From CAVZTA01 sp963778025 (lineage in GTDB: Bacteria; Chloroflexota; Limnocylindria; Limnocylindrales; CSP1-4): a stretch of DNA of 64,000 bases. Positions 19,064-28,549 of this stretch are shown piece by piece; positions within the stretch are counted from its first letter, which is position 1, and each line of letters opens with the position of its first letter. The position numbers were made by a program, and so were the translations under genes. The stretch covers positions 1-64,000 of the forward strand of contig CAVZTA010000016.1 of the NCBI GenBank assembly GCA_963778025.1. Direction: 5' to 3'. The notes beneath the pieces are model-generated. The model was not told the DNA's origin and ran no database searches. It saw only the letters and a list, made by a program, of their open reading frames with translations.

Positions 19064-20464
19064 TCAGCCCGCCGGCGCTGGCGCCACGTTGTGGTTCACG
19101 TGGAACACGTTGTCGGGGTCCCAGGTCCGCTTCAACGCGGCAAGACGGGCGAGCTTCGTGGCACCGTAGAACCGGAGGGCGCCGTCGGGTCCCAGCCCCT
19201 CGTTCCCGTTCGCGTAGCCGCCGAGGCTCGTCCCGGGTTCGACGATCGCCATCGCCCGCCGGATCCAGTCGCGGTTCACGTCGTCGAGCGCCGGATCGTC
19301 CCACGCCGAGTCGGCGCTGACGTCGAATCGCGCCGCGCGACCCGGGTAGGCGGTCGCATCCTCGTCGACGCGGCCGATGGCCCCACCGAGGGCGGTGATC
19401 GAGAACGACGCCCCGTCGGGCGCCGCGGCGACCAGCTCGACGAGCTCGTCGAGCGCCTCCGCTGCCACGTCGTCGGCGTTCATGCTCCGGATGATCGATC
19501 GCCGACCCCAGCCGAGCGTGAGGTCGTGGGCCGTCTGGACGTCGAGGTAGGGCTCGCTGCCGGCCGTCACCTGGACCGGCTTCGGCCCGGCGTGCAGACC
19601 CGCCGTGTCGCGAGCGACCGTCTCGACCGGCGCCGCTGTGGTTGTAGGAGATGGAGGCGACGGGCCGTCCGACGAGCTCCTCGGGATAGCCGGCGTCCGG
19701 ACCGGCGCGCTCGAGGACGAGCATGAACGACAGGGCGTCGGGAGCCTGCCGGGCGTACTCGGCGAACGTCGCCCAGACGTCGTGGATGGCGGTCGCCGGG
19801 AACGCGAGGAAACCGCGGTGGAGGTGCGGCCCGAACGGCTGGAGCCGGAACTCGAACGCCGTCGCGATGCCGAAGTTCCAGCCCGCGCCGCGCAGGCCCC
19901 AGAAGAGCTCAGGCTCCTCGTCCGCGGTCGCGCGGAGCAGCCGCCCGTCGGCCGTCACGAGCTCGACCGCGGTGAGGTTGTCGATCGTGAGCCCGAAGTG
20001 CCGCTGCAGCCGACCCGACGCCGCCGCCCAGCGTGAGCCCGGCGACCCCGGTGTGACCGACGACGCCGACCGGGCACACGAGGCCGTGTGCCTGCGCCGC
20101 GATCTCGAGCTCCCCGAGCAGCGCACCACCGTTCACGCGGGCGGTCCGCGCCGACGGATCGACCTCGACGCCGCGCATCGCGGACAGGTCGACGACCAGG
20201 CCGCCGTCGTCGCCGACCAGCCCGGGGGCGGCGTGACCGCCCGACCGGACCGCGATCTCCAGGCCCTGGTCGCGCCCGAACGCGATCGCGGTGGCGACCC
20301 CTGTCCGCGGTCCTCGGCCGTGCGATGACCGCCGGCCGCCGGTCGTGCACCGCGTTCCAGAGCCGGCGCGCCTCGTCGTACTCGGCGTCGCCGGGTGTGA
20401 TCACGTCACCGGCGATCGTCCGGCGGAACTGGTCGAGGCCGCGGATCGGAGTCGTGGTGGGCAT
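19064..20464 (-). CDS. FAD-binding (berberine-bridge/6-HDNO-type) oxidoreductase (several frameshifts)
   Basis: About 465 residues, PCMH-type FAD-linked oxidase. Start 'IRGLDQFRRTIAGDVITPGD' (typical), then 'RTARVNGGALLGELEIAAQA', 'GVVGHTGVAGLTLGGGVG', 'LTIDNLTAVELVTADG', 'LFWGLRGAGWNFGIATAFEF' and the BBE C-terminus 'KRTWDPDNVFHVNHNVAP'. Pieces lie in four frames, with breaks near 20300, 20020 and 19635. Where bicovalent family members have a Cys after the second glycine-rich strand, this protein has 'GHTGVAG', so at most one covalent FAD link (His) is expected. The substrate is unknown; a close relative lies at 56146-57531. Confidence 0.85.
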
Positions 20465-20507
20465 CGGCCAACCTTACGTGACCTCGCAGGGCACGCGGAC
20501 GATGCGG

Positions 20508-21011
20508 TCAAGGCCCACGGCGTGCGGCCATCGCCCGCTCGATCTGGGCGACGTGCTCGCGCTCGTGCTCGGCGAGTCGGTGCGCGTAGTGGAAGGCGGA
20601 TCGGTCCTCGGCGCCGCGACCGACCAGCTTGACCGTGGCTCGACGGGACTCGAGCTGCGCGCCGGCCGCTCGAAGGCGGGTGACGAGGGCGGCGCGCTCG
20701 GCGATGAAGCCGTCGAGCGACGCCCCGAACGGCAGCGTCAGGAAGTCGGTGCGGCGGATCGTCGATCGCGGGCTCTCTGCCCGGAACGTCGGGTGGTCCT
20801 CATCGAGGATCCGCTCGATGTAGCCGCCCCACGTCTGCTGGCACGCCCGCATGTGCCCGAGCACATCTCGGGCCGACCACCCGCCGTCCTCGAGCGGCGC
20901 CAGGAGGGCCGCATCGGTGATGCCCGCCGTCGCGGCGGCGATCCGCTCCGGACCGCGAGCGAGCATCTCGACCACCTCGTCGCGGGTGAACCGCGGCGCC
21001 GGCTCGCTCAT
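20508..21011 (-). CDS. DinB family protein
   Basis: A 167-residue DinB/YfiT-type four-helix bundle. Metal-binding histidines are visible at 'SARDVLGHMRACQQTWGGY' and 'LAEHEREHVAQIERAM'. The family includes thiol-dependent S-transferases and many uncharacterised stress proteins. The ATG overlaps the stop of the upstream squalene-cyclase-like gene (ATGA), so the two are coupled. The frame is intact and the length is typical. Confidence 0.85.
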   Translation of the reverse strand: MSEPAPRFTRDEVVEMLARGPERIAAATAGITDAALLAPLEDGGWSARDVLGHMRACQQTWGGYIERILDEDHPTFRAESPRSTIRRTDFLTLPFGASLDGFIAERAALVTRLRAAGAQLESRRATVKLVGRGAEDRSAFHYAHRLAEHEREHVAQIERAMAARRGP

Positions 21012-21964
21012 CCGGCTGAGGCGTCGGCCCAGCGGAGCACCCGGAGTGCGCGCAACGTGTTCCAGCGGCTGGGCTTCCCGACGCCGTCATCGAGCGTGAA
21101 GGGCACGGCGCCCTTCCAGGTGTGGTCGAGCAGCCACGTGCCATCACGCTGCTCCTTCGACCGGACGACGTCGAGCGCCTCGTCCATCCGCGGGTCCGGC
21201 CGCTCGCCCGTGGCGCGGAAGTACTCGAGCCCACGAAGGATGTCGTAGTGCCAGCGCGTCGGATACGCCAGTCGCAGGTAGTCGGGGTCGACGACCTCGC
21301 CCGTGCTCAGTCGCCGCAGCAGGCGCCGCTCGAGGAGGTAGCCCTCCGCGCGGCGTCGGGCTTCGGTGGCCCCGGGGATGCCGCCGGTCGCCTGCTCATG
21401 CGCGAGCAGCCCCTCCAGGACGCGGATGGTCGTGTGGAACGATGACCGGACGGACCCGATCTCGACCTCGCAGTTCCAGCCGCCGTCCTCGAGCTGCTCA
21501 TCGACCAGGCGGGCGACCACGCCGTCGACGTCCACGCCGAAGTAGGCGCCGAGCGCGACGACCATGCCGTTGATGCACGGCTCGACCTCGCCCTCGAAGA
21601 ACGGCTGCCCCTCGTGCTCCCAGCGGGCGTTGGCCTTCACCAGCGCGATCACGCGGCGGATGCGCTCGTCGGCAGGGTCGACGCCGAAGTCCATCAGCTG
21701 GACGAGGCTGTACGCCGTCGCCGACCAGGGCTGTCCCTCCTCGCGGGTCCACGGCAACGGCTGTCCGTCCCGCGCCGGGAACAGGGCGCCGCCCTCCCAC
21801 AGCCCGTCGTCGTCCGCGAGCGCCAGCAGGCGCGCGCCCCAGCCTTCGGTCGTCACCCGCGCCCGCTCCGCGGCGACGGTCTCCGGCGGCGCATCGCGCA
21901 GGTCGCGCAGCGTCTGCCAGCGGATGGCGGGGTCGGCGTCCATCAGCCAGTCGATGACATCCAT
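21008..21964 (-). CDS. Prenyltransferase/squalene-cyclase repeat-like protein
   Basis: About 318 residues with an alpha/alpha-toroid pattern: Trp- and Gly-rich repeats such as 'GLWEGGALFPA', 'EDGGWNCEVEIGSVRSSFHT' and 'RDGTWLLDHTWKGAVPFTLD'. These resemble the squalene oxidase/prenyltransferase beta-subunit repeat family. The polyprenyl-cyclase DXDD acid motif is not visible, so it is probably not an active cyclase. ATG 21964 has a GAAGGTG site, better than ATG 21994. Translationally coupled (ATGA) to the DinB gene, which suggests a shared but unknown job. Confidence 0.7.
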   Translation of the reverse strand: MDVIDWLMDADPAIRWQTLRDLRDAPPETVAAERARVTTEGWGARLLALADDDGLWEGGALFPARDGQPLPWTREEGQPWSATAYSLVQLMDFGVDPADERIRRVIALVKANARWEHEGQPFFEGEVEPCINGMVVALGAYFGVDVDGVVARLVDEQLEDGGWNCEVEIGSVRSSFHTTIRVLEGLLAHEQATGGIPGATEARRRAEGYLLERRLLRRLSTGEVVDPDYLRLAYPTRWHYDILRGLEYFRATGERPDPRMDEALDVVRSKEQRDGTWLLDHTWKGAVPFTLDDGVGKPSRWNTLRALRVLRWADASAG

Positions 21965-22074
21965 GACATGCACCTTCGGGATGGATGGTGACATCCATCG
22001 TCATGTTCGTGCGTACAGCGAATCCGTGGACCACATCCGACCTGTAGAGTCGCGCCCGTGGCGGCGACGTTCTC

Positions 22075-24091
22075 CTAGGCGCCGCGTGTGGCCAGCGAGG
22101 CGAGCCAGGCGTCACGCTCCAGCGGGCTCGGCCCCGAGCGTGGGCGTCGTGGCGGGTTCTCGCCGATCGGCTGGTAGCCGCCGAACCGCTGCTCGAGGAT
22201 GCCTTCCCCCATCGACAGGCCCGGCAGGCGGTTCTGCAATGACCGGACACGCGCCACCTGCAGCACCGCGCCGACCTTCGAGATCCCGTTCGTGGAGAAC
22301 TGGCTCGTGACCCTGCCGCCGAGCTGACCGAGGATCGCGAGCACACCCGGTGCGGTCTCACTCGGCATCTCCAGCGCGAGCTCGGCCATCGGCTCGCACA
22401 CCCAGGTTCCCGCCCGATCCAGCGCGGTCATCAGGACGAGCTGGGTCAGGCGCCGGAAGTCGGCCGCGCTCGTGTACGGCGATGCGTAGCCGCAGTCGGT
22501 CATCGTCACGCGGCAGTCGGTGACCTGCCAGCCGGCGAGGCCCTCCCTGAGGGCTTCGTTGACGAAGTCCTCCATCTGCTTGAGAAACACATCCGGCGTC
22601 TTGAACAAGTAAAGCGGGATCAGGCGCGGTTCGACGTCGGCACCGAACTCGACCCCACGTGCCGAACGGCATCGGCTCGATCCGGAGGGCGAGGGTCGCC
22701 TTGAACGGGTTGGTGCTGAGCGGCGAGCTCCGGCCGGTGATGTTCGTCTTCGTCGGGGCGGAGATGACCTCCTCGGCCTCGCCGACCCGCGCGGGACGCT
22801 CGATGCACACGACGGTCGTCTCGCGGAAGTCGGCGGCGATGCCGTACTCGCGCTCGAGCGTGGCCCCGATCACCTCCTTCTGGACCTCCCCGTACAGCGA
22901 GACCGCGATCTCGTGGCGGTGGTCGTCCTGGCGGACATCGATGAGCGGATCCTGCTCGGCGAGCTGGCCCAACGCCGCGCGGAGCGACCCAGCCTGGTCC
23001 TGGCGCAGCGGCAGGACCACGGCCTCCAGCGTCGGACGCGGGAAGCGGGTGGTGACCTGCTCGCCCGGCGGTGGGACGCCGATGGCATCGCCGACGCGGA
23101 CCGCACCGAGCCCACGAACGGTCGCCATCTCGCCCGGCAGGAGCAGGTCGCGCCGGGGTGCGCCGGCCGGGGCGAACACCTGGACAGCGGTCGGCTTCGC
23201 GTCCTCGCCGCCGCCGACGCGCACACGCTGCCGCGGGCGGAGCGTCCCCGCGAACAGGCGCACGTAGGCGACCCGCTCGCCGGAGGTGGATCGCTCGATC
23301 TTGAACACGCGGCCGGAGACCTCGGCGTCCGGATCGCCCGGGGCGGCCGTCAACAGCTCGTCGATGCCTTCGAGCAGCGCGTCGATCCCGATGCCGCGTG
23401 CCGCTGACCCGAAGAACACCGGGTTCACGAGGCCGGCGCGCGTCTGGACGGCCAGCTGCTCGCGGAGGCGCGAGTACGACAGTGCGACCTCATCCCGCAC
23501 GAACGCGCGAAGGATCGCGTCGTCGTTGTCGGCGAGGGCCTCGGCCAGGGCGGCTTTGTGCTCGGCGTCGTTCGCGCTGAACGGGACGAACCTCGCCTCG
23601 TGGCCGCCGGGTCCCTCCACCCGGCCCATGGGGATCGCCGTCGGCGTGAGACGGCGCCGGATCGCCGCGACGACGCGCTCGGGGTCGGCCCCGCCCCGGT
23701 CGATCTTGTTGACGAAGACCAGCGTCGGCACGCCGATGCGCCGAAGCGCGCGGAACAGCAGCGGGGTCTGGGGCTGGACGCCCTCGACCGCCGAGATGAC
23801 CAGCACCGCACCATCGAGGACGCCGAGGACACGTTCCACCTCGGCGATGAAGTCCGGGTGGCCGGGTGTGTCGACGAGGTTGACCGCCAGATCGCCGATC
23901 TGGAACGAGGCGACCGCGGACCGGATCGTGATGCCGCGTTCGCGCTCGAGATCGAGCGAGTCGGTCTGGGTGGTGCCGGCGTCGACGCTGCCGACGCGAT
24001 CGATGGCGCCGGTGGTGAAGAGGAGACGCTCGGTGAGGGTGGTCTTACCGGCGTCGACGTGGGCGAGGATGCCGAGATCGAGCGTGCGCAT
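22075..24091 (-). CDS. TetM/OtrA-like ribosomal protection GTPase (EF-G paralogue; one frameshift)
   Basis: About 670 residues, a translational GTPase of the tetracycline ribosomal-protection type. G motifs are 'GILAHVDAGKTTLTERLL', 'RERGITIRSAVASFQ', 'NLVDTPGHPDFIAEVERVL' and 'VFVNKIDRGGADPERVV'. Domain IV and V segments include 'DCRVTMTDCGYASPYTSAAD' and 'RLTQLVLMTALDRAGTWVCEP', as in OtrA/Tet proteins, not in canonical EF-G. One frame break near 22655 splits domains III and IV. The start ATG 24091 has an AGG site 6 nt away. Such chromosomal RPP genes occur in actinomycetes and Chloroflexota. Actual tetracycline protection is inferred only. Confidence 0.85.
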
Positions 24092-24107
24092 GGAGCCTCA
24101 TGCCTTC

Positions 24108-24129
24108 CAAGGAGGTGATCACCTTCTGG
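24108..24129. promoter_or_regulatory. Palindrome in the leader of the ribosomal-protection gene
   Basis: Perfect 12-bp palindrome AGGTGATCACCT (24113-24124) with imperfect extension on both sides, 17 nt or more upstream of the ATG at 24091. On the transcribed (minus) strand it contains ATCACCTCCTT, identical to the conserved 3' tail (anti-Shine-Dalgarno) of 16S rRNA. It could be an operator, or an RNA element that masks the ribosome site. Significance is unproven. Confidence 0.4.
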
Positions 24130-24291
24130 CTGGACATGGGTGCTTCCATGGGGCTCCTTCCTCGCGTTCGTGCGGCGGCTGCGCTCGGGAAGGGTCGCAC
24201 ACCGGGTCAAGCGCGTATCCGCGGCGCTATACCGCGCCTATACCGGCCGTCTCGATGCTCGGCTCCCACCACGCGCAGAGAGGGCTGAGCC

Positions 24292-25436
24292 ATGTTCCCG
24301 GTGTCGTTCCCGTCGACCAGGTTCACGCGCCTGCGTGCGACGGCTCGCCCGATCCAGTCGAGCCGGCCGCTGGACGGCGCCGCTGATCTCGTCGGTCGCG
24401 ACCGCCCTGCGTCGTCGCGAGCCTCGCGTACGCCGCCATCCCGGACGGGACCGGCGCGTACCGCGGGTGTTACGCCAAGATCGGCGGTGCGCTCCGCGTG
24501 ATCGATCCGGCAAAGGAGCAGTGCCGGTCGAACGAGGTCCTGATCTCCTGGAACGCGGTGGGTCCGGCCGGCCCGAGGGGGCCGCAGGGTGACCGAGGAC
24601 CGGCGGGACCAGCCGGCCCGGCCGGCGCTGCCGGGCGCTGCCGGGCCTGCCGGGCCGGTCGGACCGGCCGGACCGGAGGGACCACGAGGGCCCGCCGGGA
24701 CCGGCGTCGAGACCTTCGACGAGCTCGGCGGTCTGCCGTGTCGGGTCGGCGAGCCGGAGGAGGGCGTCACCGAGATCGACTTCGACCGCGCGACGGGTGC
24801 GATGTCGCTGACCTGCAAGCCGTCGTTCGTCTACACGCTCACGCGTCTCGCAGACCGGTGGCGGCCCGGGACGGGTCGTGAGTACGACCCGGTCGGGATC
24901 GACTGTCCCGGGCGATTGCAGCCTCACGAAGGTTCGCGGCACCCAGGATCACGCTCACCGCGACCGACACCGCCGATTCGCTGTTCACCGGCTGGACGGG
25001 CGTGTGCAGCGGCAAGGCTACGTGCGTCGTGTCACTGGACGGCGACGCACAGGTGGGAGCGACCTTCGCGCCCGCGTTCACGCTCACGGTCAACCTCAAC
25101 GCCGAGGCTCGCCAGAACCCGCTCGGGCCGGGCTGCGGCGGGTCGAGCGGCCTCTGCCAGGCGACGTTCGACGCGACGCATGCCTCCGGCGACGTGGTCA
25201 TCGACTTCGTCGGCCAGTGTCACCTCGGTCCGGGCGGCCCGGCGATCCAGACCCAGTTCAACTTCACGACCTGCACGTACAAGGTGCTCGACGGGACGTT
25301 CATCTCCGCCGCGTCGCAGGGCGAGCCCGGGAGCCCGCAGTGGAGCGGGGACTGTCAGAACGCGACGAACGAGTGCGACCTCGGACCTCGAAGTACGACG
25401 ACGAACATCGGCGTCTTCTACCGCCTGTCTGGCTGA
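24292..25436 (+). CDS. Collagen-like secreted protein (several frameshifts)
   Basis: An exported surface protein of about 380 residues. In order, and across frames: an N-terminal hydrophobic segment 'GRWTAPLISSVATAL', the motif 'AIPDGTGAYRGCYAKIGG' plus 'LRVIDPAKEQCRSNEVLISW', which precedes collagen repeats in many actinobacterial and Chloroflexota proteins, then GXY triplets (GPAGPRGPQGDRGPAGPAG, and again after a break). A C-terminal region follows with 'LFTGWTGVCSGKATCVVSLD', resembling an InlB-B-type repeat, and several disulphide-candidate cysteines. Breaks lie near 24405, 24635, 24860-24950. GAGAGGG precedes ATG 24292; a GTG at 24335 is an alternative start. Likely structural or adhesive. 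Confidence 0.75.
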
Positions 25437-25453
25437 ATGACGGGATGACGGGT

Positions 25454-25473
25454 GCGGCGGGTCTATCCGCCGC
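25454..25473 (+). terminator. Hairpin terminator
   Basis: Perfect 7-bp stem GCGGCGG/CCGCCGC with a 6-nt loop, 17 nt after the stop of the collagen-like gene. Confidence 0.55.
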
Positions 25474-25503
25474 GCCCCTCAGAGCCGGCGCGGATCATCG
25501 CCT

Positions 25504-25532
25504 TGACGACCGGGTCGGGCGACCCCTCGTCA
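25504..25532. terminator. Second hairpin between convergent genes
   Basis: Stem of TGACG and GGGTCG against CGACCC and CGTCA with a 2-nt loop and small internal bulge. It overlaps the stop codon of the DUF3072 gene and would act in both directions. Confidence 0.45.
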
Positions 25533-25748
25533 GCGATCGTCGAGCCCCGCCTTGGCGCGCAGGTCGTCGATCCGCTCGGATGCCTCAGCCTTGGTGAGGT
25601 CGGCGTCATCGACCTCTTCCCCTGCGCGACGCGCGAGCGTTTCGAGGTATGAGGCCTGGGCGCCGGTCATCGGCTCGTCACCGGTGACCCAGTCCTTCGG
25701 ATCCTTCTCCAGGCCGGGTCGCTCGTCCGGCCGGCGGTCGTCGGTCAT
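25530..25748 (-). CDS. DUF3072 family protein
   Basis: A 72-residue acidic protein. The central 'KDPKDWVTGDEPMTGAQASYLETLA' and 'DADLTKAEASERIDDLR' match the DUF3072 (PF11272) pattern closely, and small size is normal for the family. The function is unknown; the SAP-like 'LTKAEASERIDDLRAK' end suggests nucleic-acid contact only by analogy. GCAAGGAGG precedes ATG 25748, so the longer upstream frame is rejected. Convergent with the collagen-like gene. Confidence 0.85.
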   Translation of the reverse strand: MTDDRRPDERPGLEKDPKDWVTGDEPMTGAQASYLETLARRAGEEVDDADLTKAEASERIDDLRAKAGLDDR

Positions 25749-25894
25749 GTCGTGGGCCTCCTTGCGGGTCGGGACGACATCGTCGGCAGGCCGCGGGTCG
25801 CAGGCGGGATGGACCACGCGAGTCCATCGTTGCACCGACGTCGCGAATGGAACAGGTGTTCAGTCGCGAGTCGCGGCGGCCGCGCTGGTGGACG

Positions 25895-26084
25895 TCAGTC
25901 CGCGCGGCGACGCACCTCGCGGGCGACCAGGATGGCGGCGGCGACGAGCAGGACCACGCCCACCACCGCCCAGAACGAGCTGCCGCTCATCGACGCTGCC
26001 GCCGATGAGGCCGGTCCCCTGGCCCAGCCACACGAGACCGACCAGAGCGAGCAGGACGGCGACGATCAGCGATGGGCGACGCAT
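25895..26084 (-). CDS. Small two-helix membrane protein (one frameshift)
   Basis: About 62 residues: first helix MRRPSLIVAVLLALVGLVWL, turn 'GQGTGLIGGSSMSGSSF', second helix 'WAVVGVVLLVAAAILVAREV', basic end 'RRRAD'. The turn bears a 1-nt frame break near 25985. I recall similar small proteins in actinobacteria and Chloroflexota, all of unknown function. It lies between DUF3072 and a DinB gene on the same strand. Confidence 0.6.
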
Positions 26085-26118
26085 CGACGTCGCATCCTGC
26101 GCCGGGCGACCAGGAGCG

Positions 26119-26629
26119 TCAAACGTGCGGCGGCACCTCGCGGAAGCGGCCCTGGCTGACCGCGAAGTCCCAGACGTCCATCTCGGGTGGCGTCACGCCC
26201 AGCTGCGTCAACGCCGTCGCGATCTGGCTGCGGTGGTCGGTGCCGTGGACGAGCACCTGGGCGAGCCGGATGCCCAGTGGCGCGTGCGCCTCGGAGCCAT
26301 CGTCGCGATAGCGGACGTAGTCCTGGTCGGGGTCGAGCTCGCCCGCCAGGAATCCCGGCCACGCCTGCGAGACGCGGTCGAACGTCGACCGGAGCTCGCT
26401 CAGGTCCATGGACGCCTCGTCGATCCGCTCGATGGCCCCGTCGGTGAGCACGGCGAGGTAGTTGCAGTCCGCGCCGACGATGTGGCGCACGGTGTCGAGG
26501 ATCGTCCCGTACGTCCCCGGCACCGTGGACGCGAGCTGATCCGCCGTGAGTCCGGCGCACGGCGTCCATGAGCTGCTTGGTCGCCCAGACATGGTGGTCG
26601 AAGGCATCGGCGAGGATTGATCGGGTCAT
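26119..26629 (-). CDS. DinB family protein (one frameshift)
   Basis: About 169 residues. Start MTRSILADAFDHHVWATKQL gives the first DinB helix with its His metal ligand. The frame breaks near 26565 and the next frame continues 'GTYGTILDTVRHIVGADCNY' (second His) and 'QVLVHGTDHRSQIATAL' (third His), ending 'GRFREVPPHV'. These are the three histidines expected of a DinB metal site. The enzymatic role is unknown. This is the third DinB-superfamily gene in the window. Confidence 0.8.
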
Positions 26630-26671
26630 GGCCGCCGACGGTAGCAGGCGCGCGGCGCGCGGTCGGCGGCC

Positions 26672-27591
26672 TCAGGCGCCCGGATCGGGCCTGGCCATCC
26701 ACGCCATGTCGCGCTCGACCGTGCTGTCGTCGCCCATGTGGCCCGCGTCGTCGTCGACCCAGACCTCGACGTTCGGGATGTGCGCGGCGAGCCAGTCACC
26801 GTGCGCCGGCGGGACCAGCACGTCGGTGCGCCCGTATTTCACGACGACCGGGATGCGGATGTCCGCGACGTCGAAGCCCCATGGACGCGTGAACGCGATG
26901 TTGTCGTCGATCCAGCCGTCGACGCCATCGGCGAGACCGTGGAACATGTTCGCGCGGTCCCGTTCGAGGTGCTTGAGGAGCTGCGCGCGGTCGGTCTCCG
27001 ACAGGTCGTAGTCATCGCCCAGCCAGTCGGCGCGCCCATCGGTCAGCCGCTTGAACATCTCATCGCGGAGGTCCATGAGCAGCCGCCGGGACGCGTCCTC
27101 GCCGGCGATCGCCGCCTGGAACTCGAGGACGTTGCCCTCGGTCTGGCCGTCGAGCCAGTCGAGACCCTCGGCATCGAACGGCGCGGCCGACACATCCGCC
27201 AAGCACCGGATCGACGCGGTCGGGAAGCATCGCCGCGGCGGCCAGGGCATGCGGTCCACCACCGGAGCCACCGCCGACCACGAAGCGGTCGATGCCCAGG
27301 CCGTCCGCGACCTCGACGAGGTCCGGGACGAAGTCGCCGACGGTCCGGCCCGGCAGGCGCGTCGACTCGCCATAGCCGGCCCGATCCATCGTGAAGCGGC
27401 GCATCCCGTGACGGCGATAGATGGACGGGTCGATCCACCACGAGATCCGACCGCCTGGGCGTGCCATGGAGCATGAACACGGGGATCCCGCTGGGATCGC
27501 CCCACTCCGCGACCGCGATGGTGCGACGGTCCCGCATCGTGAAGCGATGCTCGACATGGTCCGGGACCGCGGTCTCGGGTAGTGCGATCAC
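26672..27591 (-). CDS. Alpha/beta hydrolase (two frameshifts)
   Basis: About 305 residues. N-terminus 'HRFTMRDRRTIAVAEWGDPS' and oxyanion strand 'PVFMLHGTPR'; break near 27455; then 'FTMDRAGYGESTRL', the nucleophile elbow 'FVVGGGSGGGPHALAAAA' (Ser); break near 27205; then cap and C-terminus 'VVKYGRTDVLVPPAHGDWLA' (acid Asp) and 'VDDDAGHMG' (catalytic His). The triad is complete. It resembles haloalkane-dehalogenase/esterase-type proteins of the family; the substrate is unknown. Divergent from the hydrolase at 27791. Confidence 0.82.
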
Positions 27592-27734
27592 GTGGGTGTT
27601 CCCCCCTTCGGTAGGTGTCGAGCGTCATCTTGCAGGCATGCCGTCACGGGCATCGGCGTCATCGGTCCTCGGTTTCGCCGGCGGACATCTCGAGCGCCGA
27701 CAGGCGCCCGTCGCGCCGGATCGGCCATACCTGA

Positions 27735-27748
27735 CAGGACGTGTCCTG
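27735..27748. promoter_or_regulatory. Inverted repeat upstream of hydrolase gene
   Basis: CAGGAC-GT-GTCCTG, a perfect 6-bp inverted repeat with 2-nt spacer, 42 bp before the ATG at 27791 and inside the divergent intergenic region. It is a plausible regulator site; no matching repressor can be assigned. Confidence 0.35.
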
Positions 27749-27790
27749 CGGGCGCGGTAGGGTGGGAGGCGTTCGCCAAGGAGACCTCGA

Positions 27791-28524
27791 ATGCCCACCC
27801 CGACCGGCGCTCCGATCATCCTCGTTCCTGGGTTCTGGCTCGGTGCCTGGGCCTGGGACGAGGTCGCCTCGCTGCTCCGCGACGACGGCCACGATGTCAC
27901 GGCGCTCACGCTGCCGGGCCTCGAATCGGTCGACACCGACCGCACGGGGATCGGCCTCAAGGACCATGTCGACGCGATCGTCCGTGCCGTCGAAGCGGCG
28001 GATCGGCCCGTGGTCCTTGCCGTGCACAGCGCGACCGGCTTCTCGGGCTATGCGGCGTCGGACCGCGTCCCGGACCGGATCGCCGCGATGGTCTACGTCG
28101 ACACGGCGCCCGGGATCAGCCCGCTCGACCCGGAGTTCACCGATCCCGAGAAGCCGCTCCCCTCGCCCGAGGAGCTGGCCGAGGAGGAGAACCTCACCGG
28201 GACTGAGCGACGAGCAGCTCGCGACGTTCCGGGAGCGCGCCGTGCCCGTGCCGGGCGGCGGTGCTCCGGGATCGCGTCGAGCTCACGAACGAAGCGCGCC
28301 GCGACATCCCGAGCACGCTCATCTGCACGGGCTTCCCCGCGGCGGCCTACAAGCAGTACGCGGCGGAGCAGGACCCGTCGTGGCTGGGAGGCATCAAGGA
28401 GCTGCGCAACGCGACGTGGATCGATCTGCCGACCAGCCATTGGCCGATGTGGTCGGAACCCGCCGAGATCGCACGGATCATCGGCGAGGTCGCCCGAGCG
28501 CACGCGGCGGCCGCGGTCGGCTGA
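27791..28524 (+). CDS. Alpha/beta hydrolase (two frameshifts)
   Basis: About 244 residues. 'PIILVPGFWLGAWAWDEV' is the oxyanion-hole region, 'VVLAVHSATGFSGYAASDRV' holds the nucleophile Ser, and the last third 'NATWIDLPTSHWPMWSEPAE' holds the catalytic His. Frame breaks lie near 28200 and 28257, with homology unbroken. AAGGAG precedes the ATG. It resembles EstC/salicylate-esterase-like small hydrolases. Followed convergently by a secreted-protein gene, 25 bp away. Confidence 0.82.
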
Positions 28525-28549
28525 GGCCGGCGCCCCGAACGATCGGCGC

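Noticed and set aside
24560..24710. Tandem GC-rich DNA repeat as an origin or regulatory repeat
   Set aside because: The periodicity is the 9-bp GPX-type coding of collagen triplets.
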